A stretch of DNA of 64,000 nt from Candidatus Zhuqueibacterota bacterium (GTDB lineage Bacteria; Zhuqueibacterota; QNDG01; JABMRT01). Numbering within the stretch: position 1 is the stretch's first letter; each line of letters opens with the position of its first letter. Shown piece by piece: positions 53,333 through 63,274 of this stretch. The DNA is taken from NCBI GenBank assembly GCA_013202295.1, contig JABMRT010000038.1, forward strand, positions 62,001 to 126,000, in the 5' to 3' direction. The notes under the pieces were generated by a model. The model saw only the letters and a list, made by a program, of their open reading frames with translations, was not told where the DNA came from and searched no databases. The position numbers and the translations under genes were made by a program.

Positions 53333-53716
53333 ATGGCAAAGCAAAAAGTACGCGTTTTACTTGTCGAGGATTCTCAATCGACTCGGCTTATGTATAAAAG
53401 GGTGCTTGAGGATGCCGAATTTCAAGTGATTGAAGCAAGCAAAGGCCAGGAGGGTTGGGATCTGGCTTTGGCTGAGATTCCGGATGTGGTGTTACTGGAT
53501 TTAATCCTTCCTGATATGCACGGTCTGCAGGTGTTAAAAAATATTCGAAGTCATGTGAGCACAAAAGAGATACCGGTTCTGATTCTAACCAATGTTCAGG
53601 AAGCTGAAGAAATGCAGCGTACATTAAGTTTTGGGGCAAGCCGGTATGTGAACAAGGGGAATATCACACCTGAAAAACTTGTTGATCTTGTGAACGAACT
53701 ATTAATGATAAAGTAG
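53333..53716 (+). CDS. Single-domain response regulator (CheY-like)
   Basis: The 127-aa protein is a lone REC domain. VLLVEDSQSTR gives the acidic pair, the phosphoacceptor Asp is in VVLLDLILPD (about residue 54), Thr in ILTN (about 84), and the conserved Lys is in NKGNI. There is no output domain. It stands alone between a DUF1080 gene and a GH26 gene, so its kinase may be among the cluster further right. Ribosome site is weak. Confidence 0.9.
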   Translation: MAKQKVRVLLVEDSQSTRLMYKRVLEDAEFQVIEASKGQEGWDLALAEIPDVVLLDLILPDMHGLQVLKNIRSHVSTKEIPVLILTNVQEAEEMQRTLSFGASRYVNKGNITPEKLVDLVNELLMIK

Positions 53717-53801
53717 CTTGTTTACATGATGTTGAGTAATCCCTGTCCCGAATTCTAAATCATCCGGGAAGTTTAAAAACAGACTAAAAGGAATTGAATC
53801 C

Positions 53802-55331
53802 ATGAAAACCAGACGAGCAGCTATTGGGTTATTGATCGCATTGGGGTGTTTCTGCGCTTCATCTCTTTTTACCAACGATTCAATAAAACTGGCCAGTCCC
53901 AATGCTTCTCCAGAAGCCAAAGCTTTGCTGAAATTCATGTACAGTATTTCAGGCAAATACACGTTGACCGGTCAGCATAATTATCCCAATACGAGAGATC
54001 GCAACTCGCAATTCGCGGCCCGGTATATCGGTGAGACGCCCGCTGTCTGGAGCACAGATATGGGATTTGCTGAAGATGGTGACACGGATTCCTATCTTGC
54101 CCGACCGGACATTGTGGATGAAGCAATCCGGCAGCATAACATGGGATCGATCATTACTATCTGCTGGCATGCCGTACCGCCGACTGCGGATGAACCGGTA
54201 ACCTTCCGGCCGGAGCGCGACTCAGATCCCGAGAAACTGGAAAGCGTGCAGGGGAAATTGCTTGATCAGCAATTCCAGGATGTGCTTACACCGGGTACCG
54301 AGCTGTATAAGCATTGGGCAGATCAAGTAGATTCCGTTGCTTATTACCTGAAGAAACTTCAAGACGCCAAAGTGCCCATTCTATGGCGTCCGTATCATGA
54401 GATGAATGGTGATTGGTTTTGGTGGGGTGGGCGTCACGGAAAATACAGCACACGCGCCATTTATAAACAGCTCTTTGATCGGCTTGAGAAACATCACAAG
54501 CTGAACAATCTGGTCTGGGTTTGGAGTGTGGACCGCGCACATCGGCCCGAGATGTATTTTTCGAGATACTATCCAGGCAATGACTATCTTGATATCCTCT
54601 CACTCGATGTCTATGGCAGTGACTTTAATCAGGTCTATTATGACACCCTGATGGCCTTGTCTCAGGGCAAGCCGCTCGTTCTTGGCGAAGTGGGCAATCC
54701 ACCCTCATTAGAAGTTCTTGAAACGCAACCGAATTGGTCACTCTGGGTGATCTGGGCCGGAATGGTTCGGAATACATCAAAGGCACAGTATGAGATTTTC
54801 GCCAATGCTTCCCGTATGCTCAATTTGGAGGATCCTGCCTATCACGAGATGATGGCACCCTACCGTAAAGCATGCAGCCTGCCTATGCTGCCTATCGAAG
54901 AGAAAACCATTAACCTTTCTGGCACCTGGATTCTGGATGAAGACAAGAGTGTTTTTGATGATTGGGGAGCCGGAAATCTTCCTTATAAAATGAAAATTGC
55001 TCAGTCGGGCGATGATCTGACAATAGAGAAATCCTTTATCGTGGAGTGGGGAGATGATCGGGTGACAGAAGAAAAATTCACACTTGATGGTACGGGTGTT
55101 GAGTCTACCTTTTGGAACTCCCCCCAGATTACGACAGCCACTTGGTCTGAAAACGGTGATCTTTTAACAATCGAGGCAAAGGTGACATTTACGCGGGGTG
55201 AAAATACCTCTGAAATGGTAACCACTGAATTGTGGGGGATGAAGGAAAAGGGGAATACACTTTCGATTGAGCAATCCTCAAAATCATTTAGGGGTGATCG
55301 CCAAATCACCATGATCTATAAACGGATGTAA
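53802..55331 (+). CDS. Secreted GH26 mannanase-like hydrolase with extra C-terminal beta domain
   Basis: The 509-aa protein has a signal peptide (residues 1-23). The GH26 barrel spans about residues 35-360: acid/base E200 in RPYHEMNGDWFWWG and nucleophile E296 in LVLGEVG. It probably acts on beta-mannan. After LPIEEKTINLSGTW the last 135 residues form a separate lipocalin-like or TolB-unrelated beta domain (SGTWILDEDKSVFDDWG...). It has no sorting tail. AAGGA precedes the start. It fits the polysaccharide-use theme of the neighbouring GH5-like pair. Confidence 0.88.
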   Translation: MKTRRAAIGLLIALGCFCASSLFTNDSIKLASPNASPEAKALLKFMYSISGKYTLTGQHNYPNTRDRNSQFAARYIGETPAVWSTDMGFAEDGDTDSYLARPDIVDEAIRQHNMGSIITICWHAVPPTADEPVTFRPERDSDPEKLESVQGKLLDQQFQDVLTPGTELYKHWADQVDSVAYYLKKLQDAKVPILWRPYHEMNGDWFWWGGRHGKYSTRAIYKQLFDRLEKHHKLNNLVWVWSVDRAHRPEMYFSRYYPGNDYLDILSLDVYGSDFNQVYYDTLMALSQGKPLVLGEVGNPPSLEVLETQPNWSLWVIWAGMVRNTSKAQYEIFANASRMLNLEDPAYHEMMAPYRKACSLPMLPIEEKTINLSGTWILDEDKSVFDDWGAGNLPYKMKIAQSGDDLTIEKSFIVEWGDDRVTEEKFTLDGTGVESTFWNSPQITTATWSENGDLLTIEAKVTFTRGENTSEMVTTELWGMKEKGNTLSIEQSSKSFRGDRQITMIYKRM

Positions 55332-55344
55332 TGCTTTTAGTCTT

Positions 55345-55378
55345 ATTCTCCGTCCCAATTCGCTCGGGGACGGAGAAT
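55345..55378. other. Perfect 12-bp hairpin after the GH26 gene
   Basis: ATTCTCCGTCCC (55345-55356) pairs with GGGACGGAGAAT (55367-55378). It is 14 bp after the stop. Only ATATAT follows, without a U-run, so it may be a Rho-independent terminator or a transcript-end hairpin. Confidence 0.6.
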
Positions 55379-55415
55379 ATATATCAATGCTGGATTGACT
55401 TCACCGAGGATTATC

Positions 55416-55622
55416 ATGCCGCGATATTATGTAAATACACAGCCTCAGCCAAATGGTAATTATGAAGTGCACAAGGCGGATTGTAATTTATTGCCGGATG
55501 AAGCACACCAATATTTCCTCGGATTTTTTAACCGATGTACCGATGCTCTTGAAGAAGCGAAGACGCATTACCCTCAAGTCAATGGTTGTTTTTACTGCTC
55601 AAAAGAGTGCTATAATTCATGA
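55416..55622 (+). CDS. Small Cys-containing protein, function unknown
   Basis: ATG 55416 has GAGGA upstream and gives 68 aa. The sequence has spaced Cys and His residues: EVHKADCNLLPDE, FFNRCTDALEEAKTHYP and GCFYCSKECYNS. The pattern suggests a small zinc-binding protein, and similar short proteins occur in Bacteroidota-like genomes. It follows the GH26 hairpin as a separate unit. Confidence 0.55.
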   Translation: MPRYYVNTQPQPNGNYEVHKADCNLLPDEAHQYFLGFFNRCTDALEEAKTHYPQVNGCFYCSKECYNS

Positions 55623-56227
55623 TCCCTGGCCTTAAGAGATATTCTGCGATTATCATCCCAATATAATTACTCGCTGGAAATAAATGCAGAAGATTATCAC
55701 CAGTTATAATTTCGGTAGCAGCCGATCTCTGAATCGTTGTGATTCTGGTGTAAAATAAATTCATTTCATATAAAATCTTTATGAATATCAGGGCCCTGCC
55801 AGGTTATAAAGACCCGGTGGGGCTTTATAATTCGCAATAAAATTGATTCGATATATCCGGTTGCATTCAATATATCCATAATAAGTGGTGATCTTTTTCA
55901 GGGGCACTGTTTCATTGAATAAATCCATTGAAATCTCATTGTTTTATTTGTACTTTGCAATAATTGTATGCGTATACCGAATTGTTCTTCTTTTCCTTCA
56001 TGGCATCAAAATGGACAGGGTAAAAGTGGAATTCAATTAAAAAAAATGACAGTATTCCAATTCATTTGACGGAGTGGCTATCCAATTATTGAGCTTCATC
56101 GAGGTTTTATTTTACACTTCAATTCCATTGTCATATCATGCATAAACATGGAATTGCTCTTGACCCATAAACAAATATTGCAGAGAGAATTTCATTTGCT
56201 CCCAAATTGGCATGATCGGACAATAAA
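55623..56227. other. AT-rich gene-free stretch before the kinase cluster
   Basis: Approximately 600 bp with no convincing frame on either strand, no RNA gene and no repeat of the three types seen elsewhere. A few short dyads (for example TATATCC near 55852 and 55870) are not convincing. Confidence 0.55.
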
Positions 56228-58042
56228 ATGAATCCACTCTCAGTGCCAGCCATTTGTATAACCGCTGTTAGTTTTTATGTCGGTTTCTATCACCTGTTCC
56301 TGTACGGGCGAAGACAATCGAAAAATCGTGTTGATTTGACGTTTGCGATCAGCTGTTTTACAATGGCACTGTATGATCTTTTCAGTGTCATGTCTTATAA
56401 CAGTTCATCTATTGAACAGGGATTCTTTTGGCAGAAGGCACAGATTTCAACCCTGTCGCTGATCGGCATTGCATTTTCCTGGTTTATTGATGATTATTTA
56501 AACGTGAAATCACACAAAGTCAGGAATATTTTTACTGCCTATTTTTCCATTGCTACGATATTTATATTTTTTGACCGGACCGGATTGTCCTGGAGAATAA
56601 ATCATCCAAATATAAAACATATTCAATTTCCCTTTTCGCTTCAGATGACCTATTATGAAGTTGAAACCGGGCCATTCATTACATCGCTGAGTGTAATGGG
56701 TCTTCTCGTGTTTGTTTATGTTTTTTTCCGGGGGGTTCAGGAGTGCCGTGCCGGACGTAAAGATCGTGCTATTCCGCTCTTTCTTACCACGTTCTTTTTT
56801 TGTGCGGGATATTTCAATGATTCCTTAGTTCTTTTTAACGTCTATTCGTTTATTTATATAATTGAATTCGGTTATATGGGCATTGTCTTATTAATGGCAG
56901 ATTCGCTTTTAAAAACGGTGGTTGAGAGCGCTGATTTGAAAGAGAAATTTGAGGAGTCAGAAAAAAAATACCGTGATCTGGTTGATCAGTCTCTTGTGGG
57001 TATTTTTATTGTCCAAGGTGACCAGTTCGTTTTTTCCAATAAGCGATTGGCGGAAATTTTTGAATGTAACCTTCAGGATCTTGATAATCAGATATTTACC
57101 AGCCTGCTTTCTCCTGATCAGATCGCGCTCCTCTTTGGAAAAATGGAAAAATGGAATGAAGAAGTTGGTCGCACTGAACTTACGGCAAGGACTAAGAATA
57201 ACAAAGAGATTAAGCTTGAGGTGTTAGCCAGCCGGATTCTCTATAACGGGAGTCCAGCAATTCAAGGTTCGGTGCTCGATATTACCGTTAAGAAAGAAGC
57301 GGAGGAAAAACTTAGAGAAACGGCTATCGCGCTGGAGCGATCCAATATTGAACTGAAGCAATTTGTCTCAGTGACTTCGCATGAATTGCAGGAGCCTCTG
57401 CGCAGCGTGGCAAGTTTTATTCAATTATTAAAACAAAAATACTACGAAAAACTGGATTCAGACGCCAATCTGTATATTGAATATGCTGTTCGCGGCGTGA
57501 ACCGGCTGCATGATCTCATCAATGATTTCCTGATGTATTCGAGAATCACCAATCAAGCGATTCGTATGGAGCCCGTGGATAGCGCAAGTGTGCTGGATTC
57601 GGTGATTTATGAATTGGAACCATTGATTCATAAATCGAAGGCAAAAATTACATATAATTCGCTGCCAATCGTCAGGGCGGATAAGGAAGCACTGACGCAT
57701 GTATTTAGATATCTGATCGACAATGCAATAAAATATCAGAAATCTGAACAGCCATTAATTGATATTGACACAGAACGGCTGGACAAAGAATGGCAGTTCA
57801 GTATCCAGGACAATGGCATCGGTATCGATTCGCAACATTTTAACCGGATTTTTGAAATATTTAAGCGGCTGCATCGTCGTGATCAATACAGCGGGACCGG
57901 GATCGGTCTGGCCCTGTGTAAGAAGTTGATCGAACTTCACGGGGGACGCATATGGGTTGAGTCGGCAGAGGATAAAGGATCCTGTTTTAATTTTACAATC
58001 CCGGTTCAAGACGAATCCATTGAATTATGGACAACCCAATAA
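56228..58042 (+). CDS. Membrane sensor histidine kinase with PAS domain
   Basis: The 604-aa protein has about seven N-terminal membrane segments (residues 8-230, resembling a 7TM sensor region), a PAS domain (about 243-355), then HisKA with phosphoacceptor in SVTSHELQEPLRSVASF and a HATPase: N box LIDNAIKY, G1 DNGIGID, G2 GTGIGLALCKK. The HELQEPLR box is of the phytochrome-like class. It has no receiver. It is the first of four consecutive kinases. Confidence 0.92.
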   Translation: MNPLSVPAICITAVSFYVGFYHLFLYGRRQSKNRVDLTFAISCFTMALYDLFSVMSYNSSSIEQGFFWQKAQISTLSLIGIAFSWFIDDYLNVKSHKVRNIFTAYFSIATIFIFFDRTGLSWRINHPNIKHIQFPFSLQMTYYEVETGPFITSLSVMGLLVFVYVFFRGVQECRAGRKDRAIPLFLTTFFFCAGYFNDSLVLFNVYSFIYIIEFGYMGIVLLMADSLLKTVVESADLKEKFEESEKKYRDLVDQSLVGIFIVQGDQFVFSNKRLAEIFECNLQDLDNQIFTSLLSPDQIALLFGKMEKWNEEVGRTELTARTKNNKEIKLEVLASRILYNGSPAIQGSVLDITVKKEAEEKLRETAIALERSNIELKQFVSVTSHELQEPLRSVASFIQLLKQKYYEKLDSDANLYIEYAVRGVNRLHDLINDFLMYSRITNQAIRMEPVDSASVLDSVIYELEPLIHKSKAKITYNSLPIVRADKEALTHVFRYLIDNAIKYQKSEQPLIDIDTERLDKEWQFSIQDNGIGIDSQHFNRIFEIFKRLHRRDQYSGTGIGLALCKKLIELHGGRIWVESAEDKGSCFNFTIPVQDESIELWTTQ

Positions 58043-58088
58043 GGGATAAGAGAAATTGTCTCATCACCTTATCCCCGGAGGTGCAACA

Positions 58089-58892
58089 TTGTACATGGTT
58101 TTGATTATAATTCTTCTGAGTATACTACTTGTCAGTATTGCCTGGATGATCAGGCAGAACCGTGAGATCAGAAAACTCAGGATAGAAAAGGATGAAATGT
58201 CGATTCATATCAAAAATATAAAGAATGATATGGAAGATATGCGATATGCGATTGTGCATGATCTTTCGGCGCCACTGCGCGCAGTGCACGGATTTTGTGA
58301 GATTATACAAAAACAGATGAAAGGATTAATGTCAGCGGAAGTAAATGAATTCCTTTCTCTCATTCATGAAAATACGTCTGTTATGAAAAGTATGATCGCA
58401 GATGTAGGTGAGTACTATCGTGTTATGAATTGCTCCTTGCAGATCGAACTGATCGATTTAAATTCTCTGATAGAAGACTGTTTTGAACTGTTGATTGAGA
58501 AACAGGAGCCGGATTCTGTTCAGCTCAAGATGCAGCCATTGCCCTCAGTCCAGGGCGATCGAGGATTGCTCTTCATCATGATTGCACAACTCCTGTCAAA
58601 TGCCATGAAATTTTCGAACGGTCGAAAACCATCCATAATTAATGTCATGCAGGATGGTGAATTCATTCTGATTCAAGACAATGGCGTCGGATTTGATATG
58701 GCATATAAAGACAAAATATTCAAGTTATTTCAACGTCTGCATGTAAAAGAACAATTTAAAGGCAACGGTACAGGATTGGCTATTGTCAACCAGATTATTC
58801 AGCGACATAATGGGTCGATCTCGATTGAATCAGAGTCAGGTCAGGGGACATGTGTTTATTTTCAAATTCCTGAATTTATGAAAAGAACTTGA
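58089..58892 (+). CDS. Membrane-anchored histidine kinase
   Basis: TTG 58089 lies seven bases after GGAGG and gives 267 aa; ATG 58095 is also possible, and a longer TTG at 58056 has no ribosome site. One N-terminal membrane segment is followed by a coiled region, then HisKA (IVHDLSAPLRAVHGF) and HATPase (LLSNAMKFS, DNGVGFD, GNGTGLAIVNQ). It has no PAS or receiver, so it may sense through the membrane or work with a partner. It lies 46 bp after the previous kinase. Confidence 0.88.
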   Translation: MYMVLIIILLSILLVSIAWMIRQNREIRKLRIEKDEMSIHIKNIKNDMEDMRYAIVHDLSAPLRAVHGFCEIIQKQMKGLMSAEVNEFLSLIHENTSVMKSMIADVGEYYRVMNCSLQIELIDLNSLIEDCFELLIEKQEPDSVQLKMQPLPSVQGDRGLLFIMIAQLLSNAMKFSNGRKPSIINVMQDGEFILIQDNGVGFDMAYKDKIFKLFQRLHVKEQFKGNGTGLAIVNQIIQRHNGSISIESESGQGTCVYFQIPEFMKRT

Positions 58893-58940
58893 ATCAACAG
58901 AATGTTATTTGTAATATAGTAGTAATTCTTTTTATTTGTA

Positions 58941-60914
58941 TTGGAGGGAATTCTGGAGCAACAGATACACATTCTCATTTTAGAAGATGTATCCACAGAT
59001 GCCAAGCTTATTGAGTTGGAATTGAAGAACGCCAAGTTGCCGATTCTTACAAAACAAGTCACCAATAAAGAGCAGTTTGTAAAAGCCTTGGATGAATTCA
59101 ATCCCGATTTAATTCTCTCAGATTATTCGTTACCCGAATTCACGGGAATGTCAGCGATTGAGATGGCCCAGGAGAGGGATAAGCATATCCCCCTGATTGT
59201 TGTGACCGGAGCCATTGACGAAGAAACTGCTGTGGATTGTATGAAAGCAGGTGCTGTCGATTATGTTCTTAAAGATCATCTTGGTCGACTTGTTCCCGCT
59301 GTAAAGAGTGCCCTTGAGAAGCGTAAGGCCACACAAGAGCGGATTAAAGCTGAAACTGCATTGGTGGAATCCGAAACACGCTATAGGCGCCTGTTTGAAT
59401 CCGCACGTGAAGGTATCTTGATTGTCGATGGTGATTCGAAGCAGATCACAGATGCCAATCCTTTCATGTTAAAACTGCTTAATGAAGGTATTGAGAATAT
59501 TAAAGAACAAACACTTTGGGAGATCGGGCTTTCGCTGGACAAAGAGACCGTACAACAAGCCCTCAAGGATTTCAAGCTGGATGATTATGTCCATTGGGAT
59601 GATATCACTCTTGAAACTCGGAACGAAAATAAAATCCATGTTGAAGTCAGCTATAATGAATGTCTCATGGATGGCAAGCGGGTCGGGCAATGTAATATCC
59701 GGGATATTTCAGGCCGAAAAGAAGCCGAAGAAGAACGTGAAGTCATGCGTGAGCAATTGTTTCAATCTCAGAAAATGGAAGCCATCGGAGCGCTTGCAGG
59801 TGGTGTGGCACATGATTTTAATAACATGATGACAGCCATCCAGGTCAGTGCCGATGTGGCTATGATGAAGATCGATGAGAACGAGACTGTGTTTATGGAT
59901 TTTAAAGAGATCCGGCAAGCTGCGCTTCGTGCTGCCGGTCTGATTCGACAGCTCCTTTTATTCAGCAGAAAACATCCTATGGAGTTCACGCTGATCAATG
60001 TGAATACGGTTATTGAGAATTTGATTAGCATGCTCTATCGACTGATCGGAGAAGACATTTCAATTGAAACAGATTTTGAAGACAGTCTCTGGACAGCTCG
60101 CGCTGATATTGGAAACATTGAACAGGTCATCATGAATCTGACTCTAAATGCGCGGGATGCCATGCCGGATGGCGGCAGGTTGATGATCCAAACTAAAAAC
60201 ATAAACATTGATGCTGAATTGTGCAAAACAATGCCCGAGGGTCGAGAAGGCAAATTTCTGTGCCTTTCCATCGGAGACACGGGTATCGGTATGAGTGACG
60301 AGATTGTTCAAAGGATCTTTGAGCCCTTTTATACAACCAAGGATGCAGGAAAAGGCACAGGGCTTGGTCTGGCTGTGGTTTATGGTATTGTCAGCCAGCA
60401 TAATGGCTGGATTCATATCAATTCGACACCGATGAAAGGATCTACTTTTCAGGTATTCCTGCCTGGGATTGAAGATCATCCTGATGAATGGGTTGAGCCA
60501 AAAGAGCAGATTGATTTACTTCGCGGCGATGGAGAAAAGATACTGATTGTCGAAGATGAAGAGAAGGTGCGTGAATTTACCAGCCGGGCTCTGCAACGAT
60601 GTGGATATACTGTTCTTGTCTGTAAAAGTGCTGAAGAGGCACTCGTTGCTTTTAAAAGAGAGAAACAGGATATTGATTTGGTTTTTTCGGATGTGGTACT
60701 TTGTGACAGAAACGGAATTGAAATGATTGAAGAGATGCTCGTACAAAAAGCAGATCTCAACGTGCTTCTTTCTAGTGGATATATGGATCAGAAATCACAA
60801 TGGCCAATTATTCGTGAGAGGGGTTTTCCGTTTTTACAAAAACCCTATGCACTTTCCGGTCTGTTGCAAGCGACACATGATGCCATTCATTCGGTTTCTT
60901 CTACAAAGAAATAG
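58941..60914 (+). CDS. Hybrid histidine kinase: REC-PAS-kinase-REC (paralogue 1)
   Basis: The 657-aa soluble protein starts with a receiver (LILEDVSTDAKL, phosphoacceptor in ILSDYSLPE at about residue 56), then PAS (about 140-260), HisKA (EAIGALAGGVAHDFNNMM), HATPase (LTLNARDAMPDGG, GDTGIGMSD, GTGLGLAVV) and a C-terminal receiver with FSDVVLCD. The start is TTG 58941, which overlaps its own Shine-Dalgarno region; the SD GGAGG at 58943 fits CTG 58953 better, so the true start is uncertain. It is paralogous to the next gene. Confidence 0.9.
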   Translation: MEGILEQQIHILILEDVSTDAKLIELELKNAKLPILTKQVTNKEQFVKALDEFNPDLILSDYSLPEFTGMSAIEMAQERDKHIPLIVVTGAIDEETAVDCMKAGAVDYVLKDHLGRLVPAVKSALEKRKATQERIKAETALVESETRYRRLFESAREGILIVDGDSKQITDANPFMLKLLNEGIENIKEQTLWEIGLSLDKETVQQALKDFKLDDYVHWDDITLETRNENKIHVEVSYNECLMDGKRVGQCNIRDISGRKEAEEEREVMREQLFQSQKMEAIGALAGGVAHDFNNMMTAIQVSADVAMMKIDENETVFMDFKEIRQAALRAAGLIRQLLLFSRKHPMEFTLINVNTVIENLISMLYRLIGEDISIETDFEDSLWTARADIGNIEQVIMNLTLNARDAMPDGGRLMIQTKNINIDAELCKTMPEGREGKFLCLSIGDTGIGMSDEIVQRIFEPFYTTKDAGKGTGLGLAVVYGIVSQHNGWIHINSTPMKGSTFQVFLPGIEDHPDEWVEPKEQIDLLRGDGEKILIVEDEEKVREFTSRALQRCGYTVLVCKSAEEALVAFKREKQDIDLVFSDVVLCDRNGIEMIEEMLVQKADLNVLLSSGYMDQKSQWPIIRERGFPFLQKPYALSGLLQATHDAIHSVSSTKK

Positions 60915-60955
60915 TTGATGCGTTCAATCTGCCTTCTTCGATAAGGGATAAAGCA

Positions 60956-63274
60956 ATGAATCCGTACAAGATACTTATTTTTGAAGATGAATCAATCATT
61001 GCGATGGAATTGAAACGTAAACTTGAGCAGATAGGGTACGTGATTCCCGCTATTGAGTCTTTTGGTGAAAAAGCAATTGAGATGGTTGATCGACACGATC
61101 CCGATCTCATATTAATGGATATTATGCTCGAAGGTCAGGTTGACGGGGTGCAAGCCGCGACTCGAATCCGTGAGAAGAAAGATATCCCTCTTGTATTTCT
61201 GACGGCTTACTCTGATGATTGTACGATTCAAAGAGTCAAACAAATCGAACCGTATGGATATATACTCAAGCCATTTGACGAAAGAGAAATTAAAACAGTA
61301 ATCGAGCTGGCTCTTTATAAACATTCGATGCAGAAAAAAATAAAAGAGAATGAGCAGTGGCTCTCAGCTACGCTCAGAAGTATTGGTGATGCGGTAGTTA
61401 CCACCTCCACCGATGGTGTGGTGACCTATATCAACCCCGTGGCAGAATCCTTAACGGGATGGAAAAAAGAAGATGTTATGGGTCAATCCGTTGCTGAAAT
61501 ATTAATCATGCTTGATGCAGATACAAGGGAAACCATTCAAGATCCACTTCAAGAAGCTGTTCCACCTGAAAACAAAGACAATCAATCCAGTAATCGTATC
61601 TTGATTTCAAAGACCGGTGAAGAGATCTTTGTGGATGTAAGCTGTTCTCCAATCTTGACAGGACATCAGGAATCCAACGGTGTTGTGTTTACGTTCCGGG
61701 ATATGACACGCCGGAGACAGATGGAATCAGCACTGCGTCAAAGTGAGGAAAAGTTTCGTTCTTTGGTTGAAAACTCGCAAACTGGAATTCTCATCATTGA
61801 TAAATCATTTCAGGTCTTATACTCCAATGAAGAGGTGTCAAGGATTTTCGGGTACACCCGGGAAGATATAATAAACCACGATTTCAGAGATTTCCTTAAA
61901 GGCAGCAGCAAAGCTGAGTTGGTTGATCGGCATTTAAGGCGGCAAAAGGGTGAGTCGATACCGACTAGATACACCATGGAAATGATCAGCAAGAATGGTG
62001 AGATGAAAAAGGTTGAGGTCACAAGCTCCATCATTGAAGACAAGTTTGGGAACGCCCAGACTGTGGTTCAAATTCTTGATATCACACAACGGATCCAATT
62101 AGAAGAACAGCTTCGTCAAGCTCAGAAAATGAAAGCCATTGGAACGCTCGCAGGCGGAATTGCCCATGATTTTAATAATATCCTCACAGCTATTCGCGGC
62201 TGTACAGACATGGCTTTAAAAGAGGTTAGTGAATCTCATGCAGTTCATGCAGAGTTGATAGAAGTGCAGACGTCAGCCGAGCGGGCAGCAGATCTAACAC
62301 GACAACTTCTGGCGTTCAGCCGGAATCAACCTTTGCAATACAAGTATATTAATCTCAATAAAATTATTGAGAGCCTGTTAAAAATGCTGCACCGATTGAT
62401 CGGAGAAGATATCGGTGTTAGCACTTCTCTTGAGGAGAACATTTGGATTGTTAAAGCGGATCAGGGCAGCATTGAGGAAGTTTTAATGAATCTGGGTGTC
62501 AATGCGCAAGATGCTATGCCAAAAGGGGGTAAACTTCATATCAGCACGCGCAATATTACTTTAGATGAGACCTATTGTGAAAATATGCCAGAAGCCCGGC
62601 CGGGCCATTATGTTTGTCTGTCCATAGCAGATACAGGATTGGGCATGAATAAAGAAACCGTGCGTCGGATTTTCGAACCGTTTTTTAGCACAAAGGGTAC
62701 AGGAAAGGGGACAGGCCTTGGTCTTTCGGTGGTTTATGGAATCATTAAACAGCATGAGGGTTGGATTAATGTTTATAGCGAACCGAGCAAAGGTTCAATT
62801 TTTAGAATATATCTAGAACGAGCGGATGGTGATGTCTTTGAAACAGATGTCAAAGAGGTTGTTGAGCGCTATCAGGGAAAAGGAGAGCATCTGCTTGTGG
62901 TTGAGGATGAAGAAAAAGTACGATTACTAAGCAGTAAGGCACTTTCAAAATATGGGTATCAGGTCACATCGGTGAGTTCAATTGATGAAGCGATTCAAGC
63001 ATATAATGAGAATCCAAATAAATTTGATCTATTATTCAGTGATGTGGTTCTGACTGATGGGACCGGGCTTGATCTTATCGATCAATTACAGCCCATTTGG
63101 AAAAATCTCAAGGTTCTGCTCTGCAGCGGCTATACTGACCAAAAATCACAATGGCCGTTGATTCAAGAGCACGGATATCCATTTTTACCCAAACCTTTTA
63201 CATTGATTGAACTTTTAAAAAAAGTGAACTTTGCACTCCATGGCAAAGATGAATCGGAAAAATCTGAAAACTAA
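60956..63274 (+). CDS. Hybrid histidine kinase: REC-PAS-PAS-kinase-REC (paralogue 2)
   Basis: The 772-aa protein has a receiver (LIFEDESIIAMELK, phosphoacceptor in LILMDIMLEGQ), two PAS domains (about 130-250 and 265-385), HisKA (KAIGTLAGGIAHDFNNILTA), HATPase (NLGVNAQDAMPKGG, ADTGLGMNK, GTGLGLSVV) and a C-terminal receiver with FSDVVLTD. Both receivers keep the phosphoacceptor Asp. Strong similarity to the preceding gene, particularly from HisKA to the end (SGYTDQKSQWP), shows a recent tandem duplication with an added PAS. AAGGGA precedes the ATG. Confidence 0.92.
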   Translation: MNPYKILIFEDESIIAMELKRKLEQIGYVIPAIESFGEKAIEMVDRHDPDLILMDIMLEGQVDGVQAATRIREKKDIPLVFLTAYSDDCTIQRVKQIEPYGYILKPFDEREIKTVIELALYKHSMQKKIKENEQWLSATLRSIGDAVVTTSTDGVVTYINPVAESLTGWKKEDVMGQSVAEILIMLDADTRETIQDPLQEAVPPENKDNQSSNRILISKTGEEIFVDVSCSPILTGHQESNGVVFTFRDMTRRRQMESALRQSEEKFRSLVENSQTGILIIDKSFQVLYSNEEVSRIFGYTREDIINHDFRDFLKGSSKAELVDRHLRRQKGESIPTRYTMEMISKNGEMKKVEVTSSIIEDKFGNAQTVVQILDITQRIQLEEQLRQAQKMKAIGTLAGGIAHDFNNILTAIRGCTDMALKEVSESHAVHAELIEVQTSAERAADLTRQLLAFSRNQPLQYKYINLNKIIESLLKMLHRLIGEDIGVSTSLEENIWIVKADQGSIEEVLMNLGVNAQDAMPKGGKLHISTRNITLDETYCENMPEARPGHYVCLSIADTGLGMNKETVRRIFEPFFSTKGTGKGTGLGLSVVYGIIKQHEGWINVYSEPSKGSIFRIYLERADGDVFETDVKEVVERYQGKGEHLLVVEDEEKVRLLSSKALSKYGYQVTSVSSIDEAIQAYNENPNKFDLLFSDVVLTDGTGLDLIDQLQPIWKNLKVLLCSGYTDQKSQWPLIQEHGYPFLPKPFTLIELLKKVNFALHGKDESEKSEN

